Position numbers and translations under genes: made by a program. Below, in pieces: positions 25,376 through 34,475 of a stretch of DNA of 63,918 nt (positions within the stretch are counted from its first letter, which is position 1; each line of letters begins with the position of its first letter). The stretch comes from Phycisphaerales bacterium (lineage in GTDB: Bacteria; Planctomycetota; Phycisphaerae; SM23-33). The notes beneath the pieces are model-generated. The model was not told the origin of the DNA. It saw nothing but the letters and a program-made list of their open reading frames with translations, and did no database searches. The stretch is from assembly GCA_003485185.1 (NCBI GenBank), contig DNAS01000072.1, positions 9,843 through 73,760 of the forward strand, in the 5' to 3' direction.

Positions 25376-26767
25376 CTACCATTTCCCCGTCTTTTTCGCG
25401 GGGGCCTGGGGCAGGCCGTTGAGTTCGCGGAGGAACTTGTCGATGTCCGCCTGCGGCAGGGAGTAGTCGGTGAGCCGGCCCTCGAAGAATTTCTGGTAGC
25501 CCGCCAGGTCCATCAGCCCGTGCCCGGACCAGTTGAACAGGATGACCTTTTCCTTGCCTTCCTCGCGGGCCCGGACGGCCTCATCGATCGCGCAGGCGAT
25601 CGCGTGCGAGGTTTCCGGCGCGGGGATGTAGCCCTCGGTGCGGGCCCAGAGGACGGCCGACTCGTAGCACTTGAGCTGGTGATAGGCGCGGGGCGTGCAC
25701 AGGCCCTCGACGACGGTCTGGCTGACCAGCGGCGCCATGCCGTGGTAGCGCAACCCGCCGGCGTGGATGGGCGGCGGCACGAAGCTGTGCCCCAGCGAGT
25801 GCATCGGCAGCAGGGGGGTCATTTTGGCCGTGTCGCCGTGGTCGTAGACGAACGGCCCGCGCGTCAGTGTCGGGCAGCTTTCCGGCTCGACGGGGAGGAT
25901 CGTGATGTCCGCGCCGTGGATCTTGTCGCAGACGAAGGGGAATGCCAGGCCCGCGAAGTTGCTCCCCCCGCCGGCGCATCCGATGACGACGTCGGGCTTC
26001 TTTTCGCCGGCCTTGGCGAGTTGCTTCCTGGCCTCCAGGCCGATGATGGTCTGGTGGAGCATGACGTGGTTGAGCACGCTGCCCAGGCTGTAGCGGGTCT
26101 TTCCGCCCTTGTCGGTGACGGCCTGCTCGACGGCTTCGGAAATCGCGATGCCCAGTGAGCCGGGGGTGTCGGGCATCCTGGCGAGGATGTCTCGCCCGGC
26201 CTGGGTTTCGTTGGACGGGCTGGCGACGCAGTTGGCGCCCCACGTCTGCATCATCAGCTTGCGGAAGGGCTTCTGGTCGAAGCTGATGCGGACCATGAAC
26301 ACCTTGCACTCCAGCCCGATCAGCGAGCAGGCGAACGCCAGGGCGCTGCCCCACTGGCCGGCGCCGGTCTCGGTGGTCAGGCGCGTGATGCCGAACTGCT
26401 TGTTGTACCACGCCTGCGGAATGGCGGTGTTGGGCTTGTGGCTGCCTGCGGGGCTGACGCCCTCGTGCTTGTAGTAGATGCGCGCGGGGGTCTTGAGGGC
26501 CTTTTCCAGCCGGCGGGCGCGGAACAGCGGACTCGGCCGCCACATCGCCAGCAGCGCCAGGATTTCCTCCGGGATGTCGATCCACCGCTGCGTGGAGACT
26601 TCCTGCTCGATGATGTTCATCGGGAACACCGGCGCGAGCATCTCCGGTCGGACGGGCTTTCCGTCGGGGCCCAGCGGCGGCTGCATCGGGGTGGGCAGGT
26701 CGGCCGCCAGGTTGTACCACTGGCGCGGCAGTTCGTCCTCGGACAATTCATACTTATACGGTTCCAT
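25376..26767 (-). CDS. trpB: TrpB2-type tryptophan synthase beta chain
   Basis: 463 residues. The PLP-binding lysine is K111 in GSHKPNTA, the TrpB2 version of the motif, with the phosphate-binding GCAGGGSNF loop later in the chain. The long N-terminal arm and the C-terminal extension are typical of TrpB2, which condenses indole (or related nucleophiles) with serine independently of TrpA. No other trp gene is nearby, so salvage of indole is a possible role; this could tie in with the indolepyruvate-type oxidoreductase at 9670, but that link is speculation. ATG 26767 gives the canonical MEPYKY start. Confidence 0.92.
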   Translation of the reverse strand: MEPYKYELSEDELPRQWYNLAADLPTPMQPPLGPDGKPVRPEMLAPVFPMNIIEQEVSTQRWIDIPEEILALLAMWRPSPLFRARRLEKALKTPARIYYKHEGVSPAGSHKPNTAIPQAWYNKQFGITRLTTETGAGQWGSALAFACSLIGLECKVFMVRISFDQKPFRKLMMQTWGANCVASPSNETQAGRDILARMPDTPGSLGIAISEAVEQAVTDKGGKTRYSLGSVLNHVMLHQTIIGLEARKQLAKAGEKKPDVVIGCAGGGSNFAGLAFPFVCDKIHGADITILPVEPESCPTLTRGPFVYDHGDTAKMTPLLPMHSLGHSFVPPPIHAGGLRYHGMAPLVSQTVVEGLCTPRAYHQLKCYESAVLWARTEGYIPAPETSHAIACAIDEAVRAREEGKEKVILFNWSGHGLMDLAGYQKFFEGRLTDYSLPQADIDKFLRELNGLPQAPAKKTGKW

Positions 26768-26869
26768 GCGTGGTCCTCGACTTGCGGGCCGAAAAGCCCT
26801 GGCGCACAAAATTGCCGCCCGCACGGCGGCGGGTCAGCCGCGACACGATACGCGCCGGCGGCGAATCCG

Positions 26870-28075
26870 TCAAGGCGCCCGCGCCGCGTTCATGGCGGCC
26901 AGCACCTTGCGAGCAGCCGTGGAGAGGCGCGGGTCGTTGCTCTCGGCCAATTGTCGCAGGCGCGCGACGACGTCCGGGCTGGCATAGTGGGTCAGCGCGC
27001 CGCGGACGGCCGCCTGCACGCGCGGGTCGGGGCTGTCGATGCTCCCGGCCAGCAGTTCCGCCGGAACCTGCCCGCGGTGGACCATGAAGCCCAGCAGGGC
27101 GTACGCGGCGAAGGCGGTGTCGCTCCCGGCCGCGGCGCGGGAGAGGATGGCGCGGTCCAGCGCGTCGCTGCGCTGCTTGGGCCCGTGGTAGGCCACGACG
27201 TGCGCCACGCCGCGCTCGCGGTCGTCCAGCAGCTTCGTCAGCGCCTCGGCGGCGCGGGCGTCGCGGATGTCCGCCAGTGCCGTCGCCAGCCACATCCGCC
27301 CGAACGCGTGCCGCGCGGGCTCCTGGACCGCGCGGATCAGGTCGGGCACGATGGGCGTTCCGACCTTGACGGCCAGCGCGTGGCCGGCCTGGGCAGCGAA
27401 GGCGTCGTCTCCGAACCGCGCCAGCAGGTCCGCGACGAACGCCTTGCGTGCAGCAGGCGAGAGTTTGTCCCACTCGGGCGGCGCGACGTCCAGCTCCAGC
27501 GCCGCCGACGAGACCGCCAGCAGCCCGCCGGCCCGCGGCAGGCAGACGGTGAGCCTCGCGCGGGCCTGCCCGGCCGAGAGCGCCTCGGAGAGGTTTTGCG
27601 GCGGCTTGTCCAGCGAGGAGACGTCTCCGGCGAGATAGGCGGAAAGGAGCTTTCGCCGGTCGGCGTAGTCGTAGCAGCCCAGTGCGGCCGCGTCGAAAGG
27701 CGGCAGTTCGACGGTCTGCCCGCCGGGCAGTTCCGCCGGCCAAGTCTTCATCTCCTTCGCGGGCAGGGTCAGGGCGGTCAGGTAGGCCTTGTCCCGGCTG
27801 TAGACCACCACCAGCCAGGCGCGCATCTGGCCGCGCGGGGGCAGGGCGACGGGCTGCTCGCCGACGTTGCGCAAGGCCGCGCGGACGACGAGCCTTCCGC
27901 CGGCGCGGACCTCGCCCTCGACGCGCGCAGCCAGTTGGAGCCCGGCCTTGGACTCACCCCAGGTCCAAGTCGGCTCGGCGGGCTGGCTGGCGGGCCCGGT
28001 GGCGGCAGGGGCCTGCGCCCGCGCCGCCGCACAGGAAAGAAGAACGATCGTCGCCGCGTGTCGCAGATGGATCAT
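26870..28075 (-). CDS. Exported HEAT-like repeat protein of unknown function
   Basis: 401 residues. A signal peptide (MIHLRHAATIVLLSCAAARAQA) and a Pro/Thr-rich linker precede a beta-rich domain (about 40-190) with RVEGEVRAGGRLVVRAALRNVGEQPVALP, reminiscent of immunoglobulin-like folds. The C-terminal half (about 200-395) consists of Ala/Leu-rich helical repeats resembling HEAT units, including ALADIRDARAAEALTKLLDD. It probably binds protein partners in the periplasm. No enzyme motif is seen. Its promoter is divergent from the hexulose-phosphate cluster and predicts a leaderless transcript. Confidence 0.65.
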   Translation of the reverse strand: MIHLRHAATIVLLSCAAARAQAPAATGPASQPAEPTWTWGESKAGLQLAARVEGEVRAGGRLVVRAALRNVGEQPVALPPRGQMRAWLVVVYSRDKAYLTALTLPAKEMKTWPAELPGGQTVELPPFDAAALGCYDYADRRKLLSAYLAGDVSSLDKPPQNLSEALSAGQARARLTVCLPRAGGLLAVSSAALELDVAPPEWDKLSPAARKAFVADLLARFGDDAFAAQAGHALAVKVGTPIVPDLIRAVQEPARHAFGRMWLATALADIRDARAAEALTKLLDDRERGVAHVVAYHGPKQRSDALDRAILSRAAAGSDTAFAAYALLGFMVHRGQVPAELLAGSIDSPDPRVQAAVRGALTHYASPDVVARLRQLAESNDPRLSTAARKVLAAMNAARAP

Positions 28076-28081
28076 GGTTGG

Positions 28082-28110
28082 ATCGTACCCTCGCGACCGG
28101 GCGGGCTCAA
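28082..28110 (-). promoter_or_regulatory. Leaderless promoter of the HEAT-like gene
   Basis: On the minus strand, TTGAGC (28105-28110), a 17-nt spacer and TACGAT (28082-28087). Only 6 nt separate the -10 box from the ATG at 28075, so the mRNA should begin at or next to the start codon. Confidence 0.55.
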
Positions 28111-28138
28111 GCGCCGCCGACGGGGCGGGGGCGGCATG

Positions 28139-28167
28139 TTTACACCGCCTCGCGCGGGGGATATCAT
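28139..28167 (+). promoter_or_regulatory. Promoter of the hexulose-6-phosphate synthase cluster
   Basis: TTTACA (28139-28144), a 17-nt spacer and TATCAT (28162-28167), giving a leader of about 30 nt. It is divergent from, and 29 nt away from, the HEAT-like promoter, so the two could be co-regulated. Confidence 0.55.
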
Positions 28168-28204
28168 GGGTTTCCCGGCCGAGGGGCCGGCAGCGAGGCG
28201 GACG

Positions 28205-29515
28205 ATGAGCGAGACGAAACTACAGGTGGCGCTGGACTTCGTGGAACTGGCGCGGGCGATGAAGGTGGCGCAGGCCGCCGTCGCGGGCGGCGCGGACTAT
28301 CTCGAAGCCGGCACGCCGCTGATCAAGAGCGAGGGCCTCGACGCCGTGCGGAAGCTCCGCGAGGCCTTCCCCGACAAGACGATCGTCGCCGACATGAAGA
28401 CGATGGACGCCGGGCGGATCGAGGCGGAGGCGGCGGGCAAGGCCGGGGCCAACGTCATCACCGTCCTGGGCGCCGCCTCGGAGACCACCATCCGCGAGTG
28501 CGTCGAGGCGGGGCGGCATTACGGGATCGCGGTGGCCGTCGACCTTCTGGGCGTGGCCGATCCGCCGGCCCTGGCGAAGCGGGCGGCGGAACTGGGCGTC
28601 AGTTGGTTGGACGTCCACTGCGCCATCGACGTGCAGATGACCGGCGGCGACCCGCTGGCGCTGCTGCGGACGCTCCGCGAGCAGACGAACCTGACGCTCG
28701 CCGTCGCGGGCGGGCTGAACTCCGAGACCGCCGCCGCCGCAGCCGCCGCCGGCGCCGACGTCGTCATCGTCGGCGGGGCGATCACCAAGGCCTCCGACCC
28801 GCGCCGCGCGACGGAGGAAATCCGCAAGGCGATCGACACCCGGCAGGCCGTCGCCACCACGCTGTTCAAGCGCGCCGGTGAAAGCGACCTGCGGCGCGTG
28901 CTGGCGGCCGTCCGCTCCAGCAACCTCTCCGACGGCGCCCACCGTCTGCCGTGCCTGGAAGGGCTCCGCCCGATCCAGCAAGGCGCGGCGATCTGCGGGC
29001 CCGCCGTCACCGTCCGTACCGTCCCGGGCGACTGGGCCAAGCCCGTCGAGGCCATCGACCTCGCCCAGGCCGGCGACGTGCTCGTGATCGACGCGGCCGG
29101 GCAGCCCCCGGCTGTCTGGGGCGAACTGGCCAGCGAGAGCGCCAAGAACAAGAACATCGCCGGGCTCGTGGTCCACGGCGCGGTGCGCGACTCGGCCGAG
29201 ATCCGCGAACTGGGCTTCCCCGTCTGGAGCCGCCTGGTCACCAGCCACGCCGGCGATCCCCACGGCCTGGGGGAGATCAACCAGCCGATCGTCATTTCCG
29301 GCCAGCGAATCTGCCCGGGCGACTGGATCCTCGCCGACGACGACGGCGTGATGGTCCTTCCCCGCGCGCAGGCGGTGGAGATGGCCAACCGGGCGGCCGA
29401 CGTGCTGGAGGCGGAGAACCGAATCCGCGCGGAGATCCGCGACGGAAAGAGCACCCTGGCGCAGGTGGTGAACCTGCTGCGATGGGAGAAAAAAGGCGGC
29501 CCGTCCGTCGGGTAG
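28205..29515 (+). CDS. hxlA: 3-hexulose-6-phosphate synthase fused to an RraA-like domain
   Basis: 436 residues. Residues 1-215 are a hexulose-6-phosphate synthase of the OMP-decarboxylase superfamily, with the catalytic DMKTMD motif (D63, K65, D68) and AVAGGLN plus VIVGGAI phosphate loops. It condenses formaldehyde with ribulose-5-phosphate, or runs in reverse. Residues 230-430 are RraA-like, with GELASES and the R328-D329 pair (GAVRD) that marks the RraA/HMG-aldolase fold and suggests a functional pyruvate aldolase rather than an RNase regulator. HPS-RraA fusions are annotated in other genomes, but the RraA partner's reaction is unsettled. The hexuloisomerase gene starts 17 nt downstream. 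Confidence 0.9.
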   Translation: MSETKLQVALDFVELARAMKVAQAAVAGGADYLEAGTPLIKSEGLDAVRKLREAFPDKTIVADMKTMDAGRIEAEAAGKAGANVITVLGAASETTIRECVEAGRHYGIAVAVDLLGVADPPALAKRAAELGVSWLDVHCAIDVQMTGGDPLALLRTLREQTNLTLAVAGGLNSETAAAAAAAGADVVIVGGAITKASDPRRATEEIRKAIDTRQAVATTLFKRAGESDLRRVLAAVRSSNLSDGAHRLPCLEGLRPIQQGAAICGPAVTVRTVPGDWAKPVEAIDLAQAGDVLVIDAAGQPPAVWGELASESAKNKNIAGLVVHGAVRDSAEIRELGFPVWSRLVTSHAGDPHGLGEINQPIVISGQRICPGDWILADDDGVMVLPRAQAVEMANRAADVLEAENRIRAEIRDGKSTLAQVVNLLRWEKKGGPSVG

Positions 29516-29532
29516 GCCGCCGGGAAGACACC

Positions 29533-30078
29533 ATGCCGGACAAGGAATCCTTGCGGGCCGCCGGGGGCGATCTGCTCAAGCGGATCGGGGCGGTGATGGA
29601 AAAGGTGGACTGGACCAGCTTCATGGAGCTGGCCCGGCTGCTGCCCCAGGCGCGGCGGACGTACGTCACCGGCGCGGGGCGCAGCGGCCTGGTGGCACGC
29701 AGCTTCGGGATGCGCCTCATGCACGCCGGACTGCCCGCGTTCATCCCCGGGGAGACGATCACCCCCGCAGCGGGCGAAGGCGACCTGCTGGTGGCCATCT
29801 CCTGCACCGGCGAGACGGGCATCACCGACTACATGGTCCGCCGCGCGCAGCAGCTCGGGGCGAAGGTGGTGGCCGTCACGGCAGAGCCCGACAGCCCGCT
29901 GGCGCGCGACGCCGATCACGTGGTGCACATCCCGGCCGCGGCGGAAGACATCGTCGTGCGGGCGGCCGTCTTCGAGCACGCCGCCAGCCTCTGCCTCGAC
30001 GCGGTCTTCAACGTGCTGGCCGACAAACTCAAACTCGACCTCGAAACCTACCGCCAGCGCCACGCGAATCTCGAATAA
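29533..30078 (+). CDS. hxlB: 6-phospho-3-hexuloisomerase
   Basis: 181 residues forming one SIS sugar-isomerase domain. The motif YVTGAGRSGLVARSFGMRL near 40-58 and the SCTGETG loop bind the sugar phosphate. With the preceding fusion it completes the two-step ribulose monophosphate route (formaldehyde fixation to fructose-6-phosphate) or, run backwards, supplies ribulose-5-phosphate in organisms lacking an oxidative pentose pathway. It follows the fusion by 17 nt and is surely cotranscribed. Confidence 0.95.
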   Translation: MPDKESLRAAGGDLLKRIGAVMEKVDWTSFMELARLLPQARRTYVTGAGRSGLVARSFGMRLMHAGLPAFIPGETITPAAGEGDLLVAISCTGETGITDYMVRRAQQLGAKVVAVTAEPDSPLARDADHVVHIPAAAEDIVVRAAVFEHAASLCLDAVFNVLADKLKLDLETYRQRHANLE

Positions 30079-30111
30079 GCCCTCGCGGGGGCGGGCCCCA
30101 CAGGGGCAGGC

Positions 30112-30139
30112 TGGACGCCGTCGCGCCCGGCGGTATAAT
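30112..30139 (+). promoter_or_regulatory. Internal promoter before the SDR gene
   Basis: TGGACG (30112-30117), a 16-nt spacer and a perfect TATAAT (30134-30139). It would let the reductase and flavoprotein be expressed apart from the hexulose pair. Confidence 0.6.
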
Positions 30140-30172
30140 GCGATCCTTTCACGCCCAAGGAGCCTGACGACC

Positions 30173-30940
30173 ATGACTGACCGACCTGTTGCCCTGGTGA
30201 CCGGCGCTGCCCGCGGCATCGGCGCCGCCATCGCCGTCGAGCTGGCCCGCAGCGGATACGACGTCGCCGTCTTCGACGTCCTGGAGGCCAAGGAAACCGT
30301 CGCCGCGGTCGAGGCGGCCGGGCGGAAAGGCCTCGCCGTCGCGGGCGACGTGACCAAGGCCGACGACCGCGCCGCCGCCCTGAGCGCCATCGAAAAGGCG
30401 TTCGGCCGGCTGGACCTGCTGGTCAACAACGCCGGCGTCGCCCCCAAGGTCCGCGCGGACATCCTAGAGGCCTCCGAGGACAGCTACGACCGCGTCATGA
30501 CGATCAACCTCAAGGGCCCGTACTTCCTGACGCAGGCCGTCGCCAACTGGATGATCCGCCAGCGCAAGGACCGCCCCGACGCCTGGCGCTGCATCGTGAA
30601 CATCTCCTCGATGAGCGCCTACACCGCCAGCCCGTCGCGCGGGGAGTACTGTCTGTCGAAGGCCGGCGTGTCGATGGCGACCAAGCTCTTCGCCGCGCGC
30701 CTCGCGGAGTTCGGCATCGGCGTGTACGAAATCCGCCCGGGCATCATCGCCACGGACATGACGACGGCTGTCAAGGACAGGTACGACAAGCTGATCGCCG
30801 AAGGCTTGACGCCCATCCAGCGGTGGGGCCGGCCGGAGGACATCGCCGCAGCCGTCGCCGCCTGCGCACGCGGCGAACTGAAATTCTCCACCGGAGAGGT
30901 CCTCAATGTGGACGGCGGATACCATCTGAGGATCCTCTAA
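30173..30940 (+). CDS. Short-chain dehydrogenase/reductase (3-oxoacyl-ACP-reductase-like)
   Basis: 255 residues. The Rossmann motif is TGAARGIG at 10-17, the NNAG stretch follows near 85, and the catalytic Tyr159 and Lys163 are in YCLSK, with Ser in the preceding NISSMS. The family reduces or oxidises carbonyls of sugars, polyols, steroids or acyl chains. Its place between the hexulose-phosphate genes and a flavoprotein suggests a sugar or sugar-acid substrate; this is inference. AAGGAGC supports the start. Confidence 0.88.
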   Translation: MTDRPVALVTGAARGIGAAIAVELARSGYDVAVFDVLEAKETVAAVEAAGRKGLAVAGDVTKADDRAAALSAIEKAFGRLDLLVNNAGVAPKVRADILEASEDSYDRVMTINLKGPYFLTQAVANWMIRQRKDRPDAWRCIVNISSMSAYTASPSRGEYCLSKAGVSMATKLFAARLAEFGIGVYEIRPGIIATDMTTAVKDRYDKLIAEGLTPIQRWGRPEDIAAAVAACARGELKFSTGEVLNVDGGYHLRIL

Positions 30941-30996
30941 GCCGGGATTTTCGATTGGAAGCGGCGAACGGCTGCGAGCGGGAGCAAGTGCGAGAC

Positions 30997-33060
30997 ATGG
31001 CGAAAAAGACCCTCAAGGTGAACGGATTGACGATTCCCGTCACGAGCGTTCCCACGGTGGTCGTGGGGGCGGGCGCTGCCGGGATGAACTGCGCGGTGCA
31101 GCTCGTGAAGTTCTGGCGGTCGCGCGGCGTGAAGAACCCGCAGGACAAGGTGCTGGTGGTCACGGGCGGACTGGCGCTGGGCGCGTCGCGCATGAGCGGC
31201 TCGGACAAGCAGACGTATTACAAGATGGGCACGAGCCCGCGCGTTCCGGACACGGCAGAGGACTTCGCCAAAACGCTCACCGCGTTCGGCTGCTGCCACG
31301 GCGACAACGCCCTGATCGAGGGCATCTGCTCGCTGCGGGGCTTCTACCACCTCGTCGAAGCGGGCGTTCCGTTCCCGCACGACCCGTTCGGCGCGTTCAT
31401 CGGGTACAAGACCGACCACGACCCGTACGAGCGGGCGACGTCGGCCGGGCCCAAGACCAGCAAGTTCATGGCCGAGTGCCTCCAGGCCGAGGCCCGGCGG
31501 ATGGGCGTCGGCATCGTGGACAAGCGCCCCGTGGCGAAATTCCTCACGTCCGGCGAAGGCGCGAAAAAGCGGATCGTCGCGATGGTCTGCTTCGACATGG
31601 ACCGCCTGTCGCGCACGAACCCGGGCCTGCACGTGTACGTGGCGGAGAATTTCGTGCTGGCGGCAGGCGGACCGGGCGAACTCTACCAGACCACCGTCTA
31701 CCCGCGCGGGCAGTACGGAATCCACGGCGCGGCCCTGGCGGCCGGGCTGGAAGCCTGCAACCTCACCGAGAGCCAGTACGGGCTCGCCAGCATCCAGTTC
31801 CGCTGGAACGTCTCCGGGACGTACATGCAGGTGATCCCGCGCCTGTTCTCCACCGACGCCGACGGGCGCGATGAGCGCGAGTTCCTCACCGAATACTTCG
31901 ACGACATGGGCTCGATGGCGACGAACATCTTCCTGAAGGGCTACCAGTGGCCGTTCGACGCGCAGCGGATCACCGAGCGCCGGTCGTCGCTGATCGACAT
32001 GGCCGTGCACGTCGAGACGGTCGTGCGCGGGCGGCGGGTGTGGATGGACTTCCTGCGCAATCCCGTCGGGCCGCGCGAATGGGGCGCGTTCCGCCTCGAC
32101 GCGCTGGGCGCCGAAGCGCTGGACTACCTCCGCGCCACCGGCGCGATGCAGAAGACCCCGCTGGAGCGCCTGCGGCACATGAACCCGCCGGCCATCGAAA
32201 TCTACGCGGAAAACGGTATCGACCTGGCGCGCGAGCCGCTGGAGATCGCCGTCTGCGCCCAGCACAACAACGGCGGGTTCTGCGTGGACAAGTGGTGGCG
32301 GAGCAACCTTGCCGGCACGTTCGTCATCGGCGAGATGGCCGGCACGCACGGGGTCAAGCGCCCCGGCGGCAGCGCGCTGAACGCCGGGCAGGTCGGCGCG
32401 ATGCGGGCGGCCGAGTACATCGCCTGCGCCGCGCCCGCGGCCGCGCCCGCGCCGGCAACCCGCGCAGCCGTCCGCGAAGGCCTCGCGGCGCTGCTGGCTG
32501 AGCCGGTCTTCGCGCAGGGGCGCGCCGCGCGCGGCAAGTCCGCTGTCCGGCCCACCCCCGCCGAGGCGATGGACGAAATTCGCGTCCGCATGACCCGCTG
32601 CGGGGCCCACCTGCGCAGCCAAGCGGCCGCCCGAAAGGCCCTCGATGACGCGCTGCGCCAGTACCGCGACCTCCGCGAGGGCGGCATGAGGCTCCCGACG
32701 CCCAAGGCCCTCCGCGACGCCGTCGGAACGCTCCAGCAGTGCCTGACGCACGTGGCCATGCTCAAGGCGATCTGCGGGCTCTTCGAGCGCGGCGCGGGCA
32801 GCCGCGGCAGCCACTGCGTCCTCGCCGACGACGGCATCGAGATGCACCCAAAGCTCCTTGACCCGGAAACGGGCAAGCCGTACCGCTTCCGCCCGGAGAA
32901 CGAGGCCCTGCGGAACTCGATCCTCTGCGTCCGCTACGACGAGCGCGCAGCTGATCTGTTCTCCCTGCGCGACGAAGCGCCCCGGCCGGTCCCCAACCGC
33001 CAGGTCGCCTTCGAACCCGCCTGGACCGAATATCGCGAGGGAACGATCTTTACCGTCTGA
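30997..33060 (+). CDS. FAD-dependent oxidoreductase, fumarate reductase/succinate dehydrogenase flavoprotein-like
   Basis: 687 residues. The dinucleotide motif VVVGAGAAGMNCAVQL is near residue 22. The fold continues with a cap domain (GYKTDHDPYERATSAG, then HNNGGF, where substrate-binding His/Arg residues of the family lie) and the GEMAGTHGVKRPGGSALNAGQ loop before an all-alpha C-terminal domain. No covalent-flavin His motif or iron-sulfur partner is visible. It may dehydrogenate a sugar acid or dicarboxylate; the physiological electron acceptor is unknown. It starts 56 nt after the SDR gene. MAKKTLKVN is preferred as the start over the open upstream frame. Confidence 0.82.
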   Translation: MAKKTLKVNGLTIPVTSVPTVVVGAGAAGMNCAVQLVKFWRSRGVKNPQDKVLVVTGGLALGASRMSGSDKQTYYKMGTSPRVPDTAEDFAKTLTAFGCCHGDNALIEGICSLRGFYHLVEAGVPFPHDPFGAFIGYKTDHDPYERATSAGPKTSKFMAECLQAEARRMGVGIVDKRPVAKFLTSGEGAKKRIVAMVCFDMDRLSRTNPGLHVYVAENFVLAAGGPGELYQTTVYPRGQYGIHGAALAAGLEACNLTESQYGLASIQFRWNVSGTYMQVIPRLFSTDADGRDEREFLTEYFDDMGSMATNIFLKGYQWPFDAQRITERRSSLIDMAVHVETVVRGRRVWMDFLRNPVGPREWGAFRLDALGAEALDYLRATGAMQKTPLERLRHMNPPAIEIYAENGIDLAREPLEIAVCAQHNNGGFCVDKWWRSNLAGTFVIGEMAGTHGVKRPGGSALNAGQVGAMRAAEYIACAAPAAAPAPATRAAVREGLAALLAEPVFAQGRAARGKSAVRPTPAEAMDEIRVRMTRCGAHLRSQAAARKALDDALRQYRDLREGGMRLPTPKALRDAVGTLQQCLTHVAMLKAICGLFERGAGSRGSHCVLADDGIEMHPKLLDPETGKPYRFRPENEALRNSILCVRYDERAADLFSLRDEAPRPVPNRQVAFEPAWTEYREGTIFTV

Positions 33061-33084
33061 ACCGCCTGCGACGAATAGCTGTTC

Positions 33085-33122
33085 TTTCCGTTTTTAAGCT
33101 TTCAGCTTTCCGCTTTTTTCAG
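33085..33122. repeat. AAGCTTTCAGCTTTCCGC low-complexity repeat
   Basis: Short AT/GC alternating word repeat after the flavoprotein gene, of the same type as at 25318-25375. Confidence 0.5.
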
Positions 33123-33237
33123 GGATTCCCCCTACCGTTTTGCTCCGTCTGGGGGCGAATCGTACGTTTCCTCTGGACGCAGGCCGAATCCGCGCCTCCG
33201 CGCGCAGGCGGCTGCGCAATCGTTCGAGGAAACGACC

Positions 33238-33813
33238 ATGAAGAAATACGCAACGATTCTGATACTCGGGACGTGCGTCCTGGCCGGCGCGGCCAGGGCG
33301 GAAATGCTCGAAGGACAATGGACCGGCGAGCCCGGAACCGGCGTGCTGTTCACCTGGTCCGGCGGCGGAAGGATGCAGGACTTCGGCGAGTCGCTGGTGG
33401 AGGATTTCCTGACGTACCTGAGCCAGCTGGACGACGCCGACAAGGACGGATTCCTGGAAAGCCTCACCGGCGACGTGAACCCCAACGGATACGTCGTGCT
33501 GCACTTCAGCGCGTGGAGCAAGAACGTCCGTGTGGAACTGGGGCACATGCTGGATGTTGGCCCGATGCCGTCGGTGACCCGTGACTTGGGCGTCCTGTCC
33601 CAGCAGGGCGGTCCGCAAGGTGGCGAGGTGACTTACGGGACGACGTGGGAGACGCTGCTCGACGCTCCCCCCCCGGCGCCGCGGGAGCCGGAATCGCCCG
33701 CCGGCCCGACCGCGCCGACGATTCCCGAACCGTGCACGGCGCTGATCCTGCTGGGCGGCGCGGCGCTGGGAATCCTCCGCCACTACCGACCGCAAAGGGG
33801 CGCAGCCATTTAA
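33238..33813 (+). CDS. PEP-CTERM sorting-domain exported protein
   Basis: 191 residues. A signal peptide (MKKYATILILGTCVLAGAARA) is followed by a beta-rich, acidic ectodomain. The C-terminus carries IPEPCTALILLGGAALGILRHYRPQR: the Pro-Glu-Pro motif, a hydrophobic helix and a basic tail, which is the PEP-CTERM signal processed by exosortase. It would be anchored to or released at the cell surface. No enzymatic motif is present. No exosortase is in this window. Confidence 0.8.
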   Translation: MKKYATILILGTCVLAGAARAEMLEGQWTGEPGTGVLFTWSGGGRMQDFGESLVEDFLTYLSQLDDADKDGFLESLTGDVNPNGYVVLHFSAWSKNVRVELGHMLDVGPMPSVTRDLGVLSQQGGPQGGEVTYGTTWETLLDAPPPAPREPESPAGPTAPTIPEPCTALILLGGAALGILRHYRPQRGAAI

Positions 33814-33833
33814 AAAAACCTGCCGCGAGCAGG
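33812..33833 (-). terminator. Rho-independent terminator of mntP
   Basis: On the minus strand, CCTGC TCGCG GCAGG followed by seven T residues, about 50 nt after the mntP stop codon. A second, larger GC-rich hairpin (33847-33879) with a TTTT tail lies between the stop codon and this one, so termination is doubled. Confidence 0.88.
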
Positions 33834-33846
33834 GGTCCGTTCAAAA

Positions 33847-33879
33847 GGTCCGCCGGTCCGCTTGTCGGGCCGGCGGGCC
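33847..33879 (-). terminator. GC-rich hairpin with TTTT tail after mntP
   Basis: On the minus strand a 14-position stem, 12 of them paired (GGCCCGCCGGCCCG against CGGACCGGCGGACC), is followed by TTTT. It stands just after the mntP stop. Confidence 0.6.
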
Positions 33880-33884
33880 GTTTG

Positions 33885-34475
33885 TCACAACCAGAGGAAA
33901 CTCACCCCCAGGCACATCAGCAGGATCGCGCCAGCCAGCTCCGCCGGCTTGCCAAACCGCGCCCCCGCGCGCTTGCCGATGGCCACGCCCGTCAGCGCCA
34001 TCAGGGCCGCCACCACGCCGATGACGGCGCTGGCCGCCCAGATCCGCTCGCCGCGCAGGCCCAGCGAAAAGCCCACCACCAGCGCGTCCAGGCTGGTGGC
34101 CACCGACAGCGCCACCAGCGACCAGCCGCGCGTCGGGTCCTTCGGGTGGGCGTGCAGGGCCTTCTCCACGCCGTGCTCGGCCTGCCGGGCCACCGCGCCC
34201 GGCTGGGAGTGGATCGCCTCGTAGAGCATCTTCGCGCCGACGGCGAACACCAGCGCCGCCGCGACGTAGCAGCCGACGCTCCGCAGCAGCTCGGCGAGCT
34301 TCCATCCCGCCAGCCAGCCCGCCACCGGCATGAGGAACTGGAACAGCCCCATGTGCCAGGCGAGTCGGAACCGCTGCCCCGGGCCGTTCCAGCGCACCCC
34401 GACGGCCATGCAGACGCTCATCGCGTCCATTCCCAGCCCTGCCGCCACCGCGAGAATCTTCAGGAATTCCGTCAC
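33885..34475 (-). CDS. mntP: Manganese efflux pump MntP
   Basis: 196 residues from a GTG start, six transmembrane helices in two inverted halves. The family motifs are GLGMDAMSVCMAVG near residue 13 and, in the second half, ATSLDALVVGFSLG; the conserved Asp residues of these motifs line the transport path. It exports Mn2+ to avoid toxicity. Many mntP genes are controlled by a yybP-ykoY riboswitch, but I do not see one in the 194-nt gap upstream. It is divergent from the formate/nitrite channel gene. Confidence 0.95.
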   Translation of the reverse strand: MTEFLKILAVAAGLGMDAMSVCMAVGVRWNGPGQRFRLAWHMGLFQFLMPVAGWLAGWKLAELLRSVGCYVAAALVFAVGAKMLYEAIHSQPGAVARQAEHGVEKALHAHPKDPTRGWSLVALSVATSLDALVVGFSLGLRGERIWAASAVIGVVAALMALTGVAIGKRAGARFGKPAELAGAILLMCLGVSFLWL

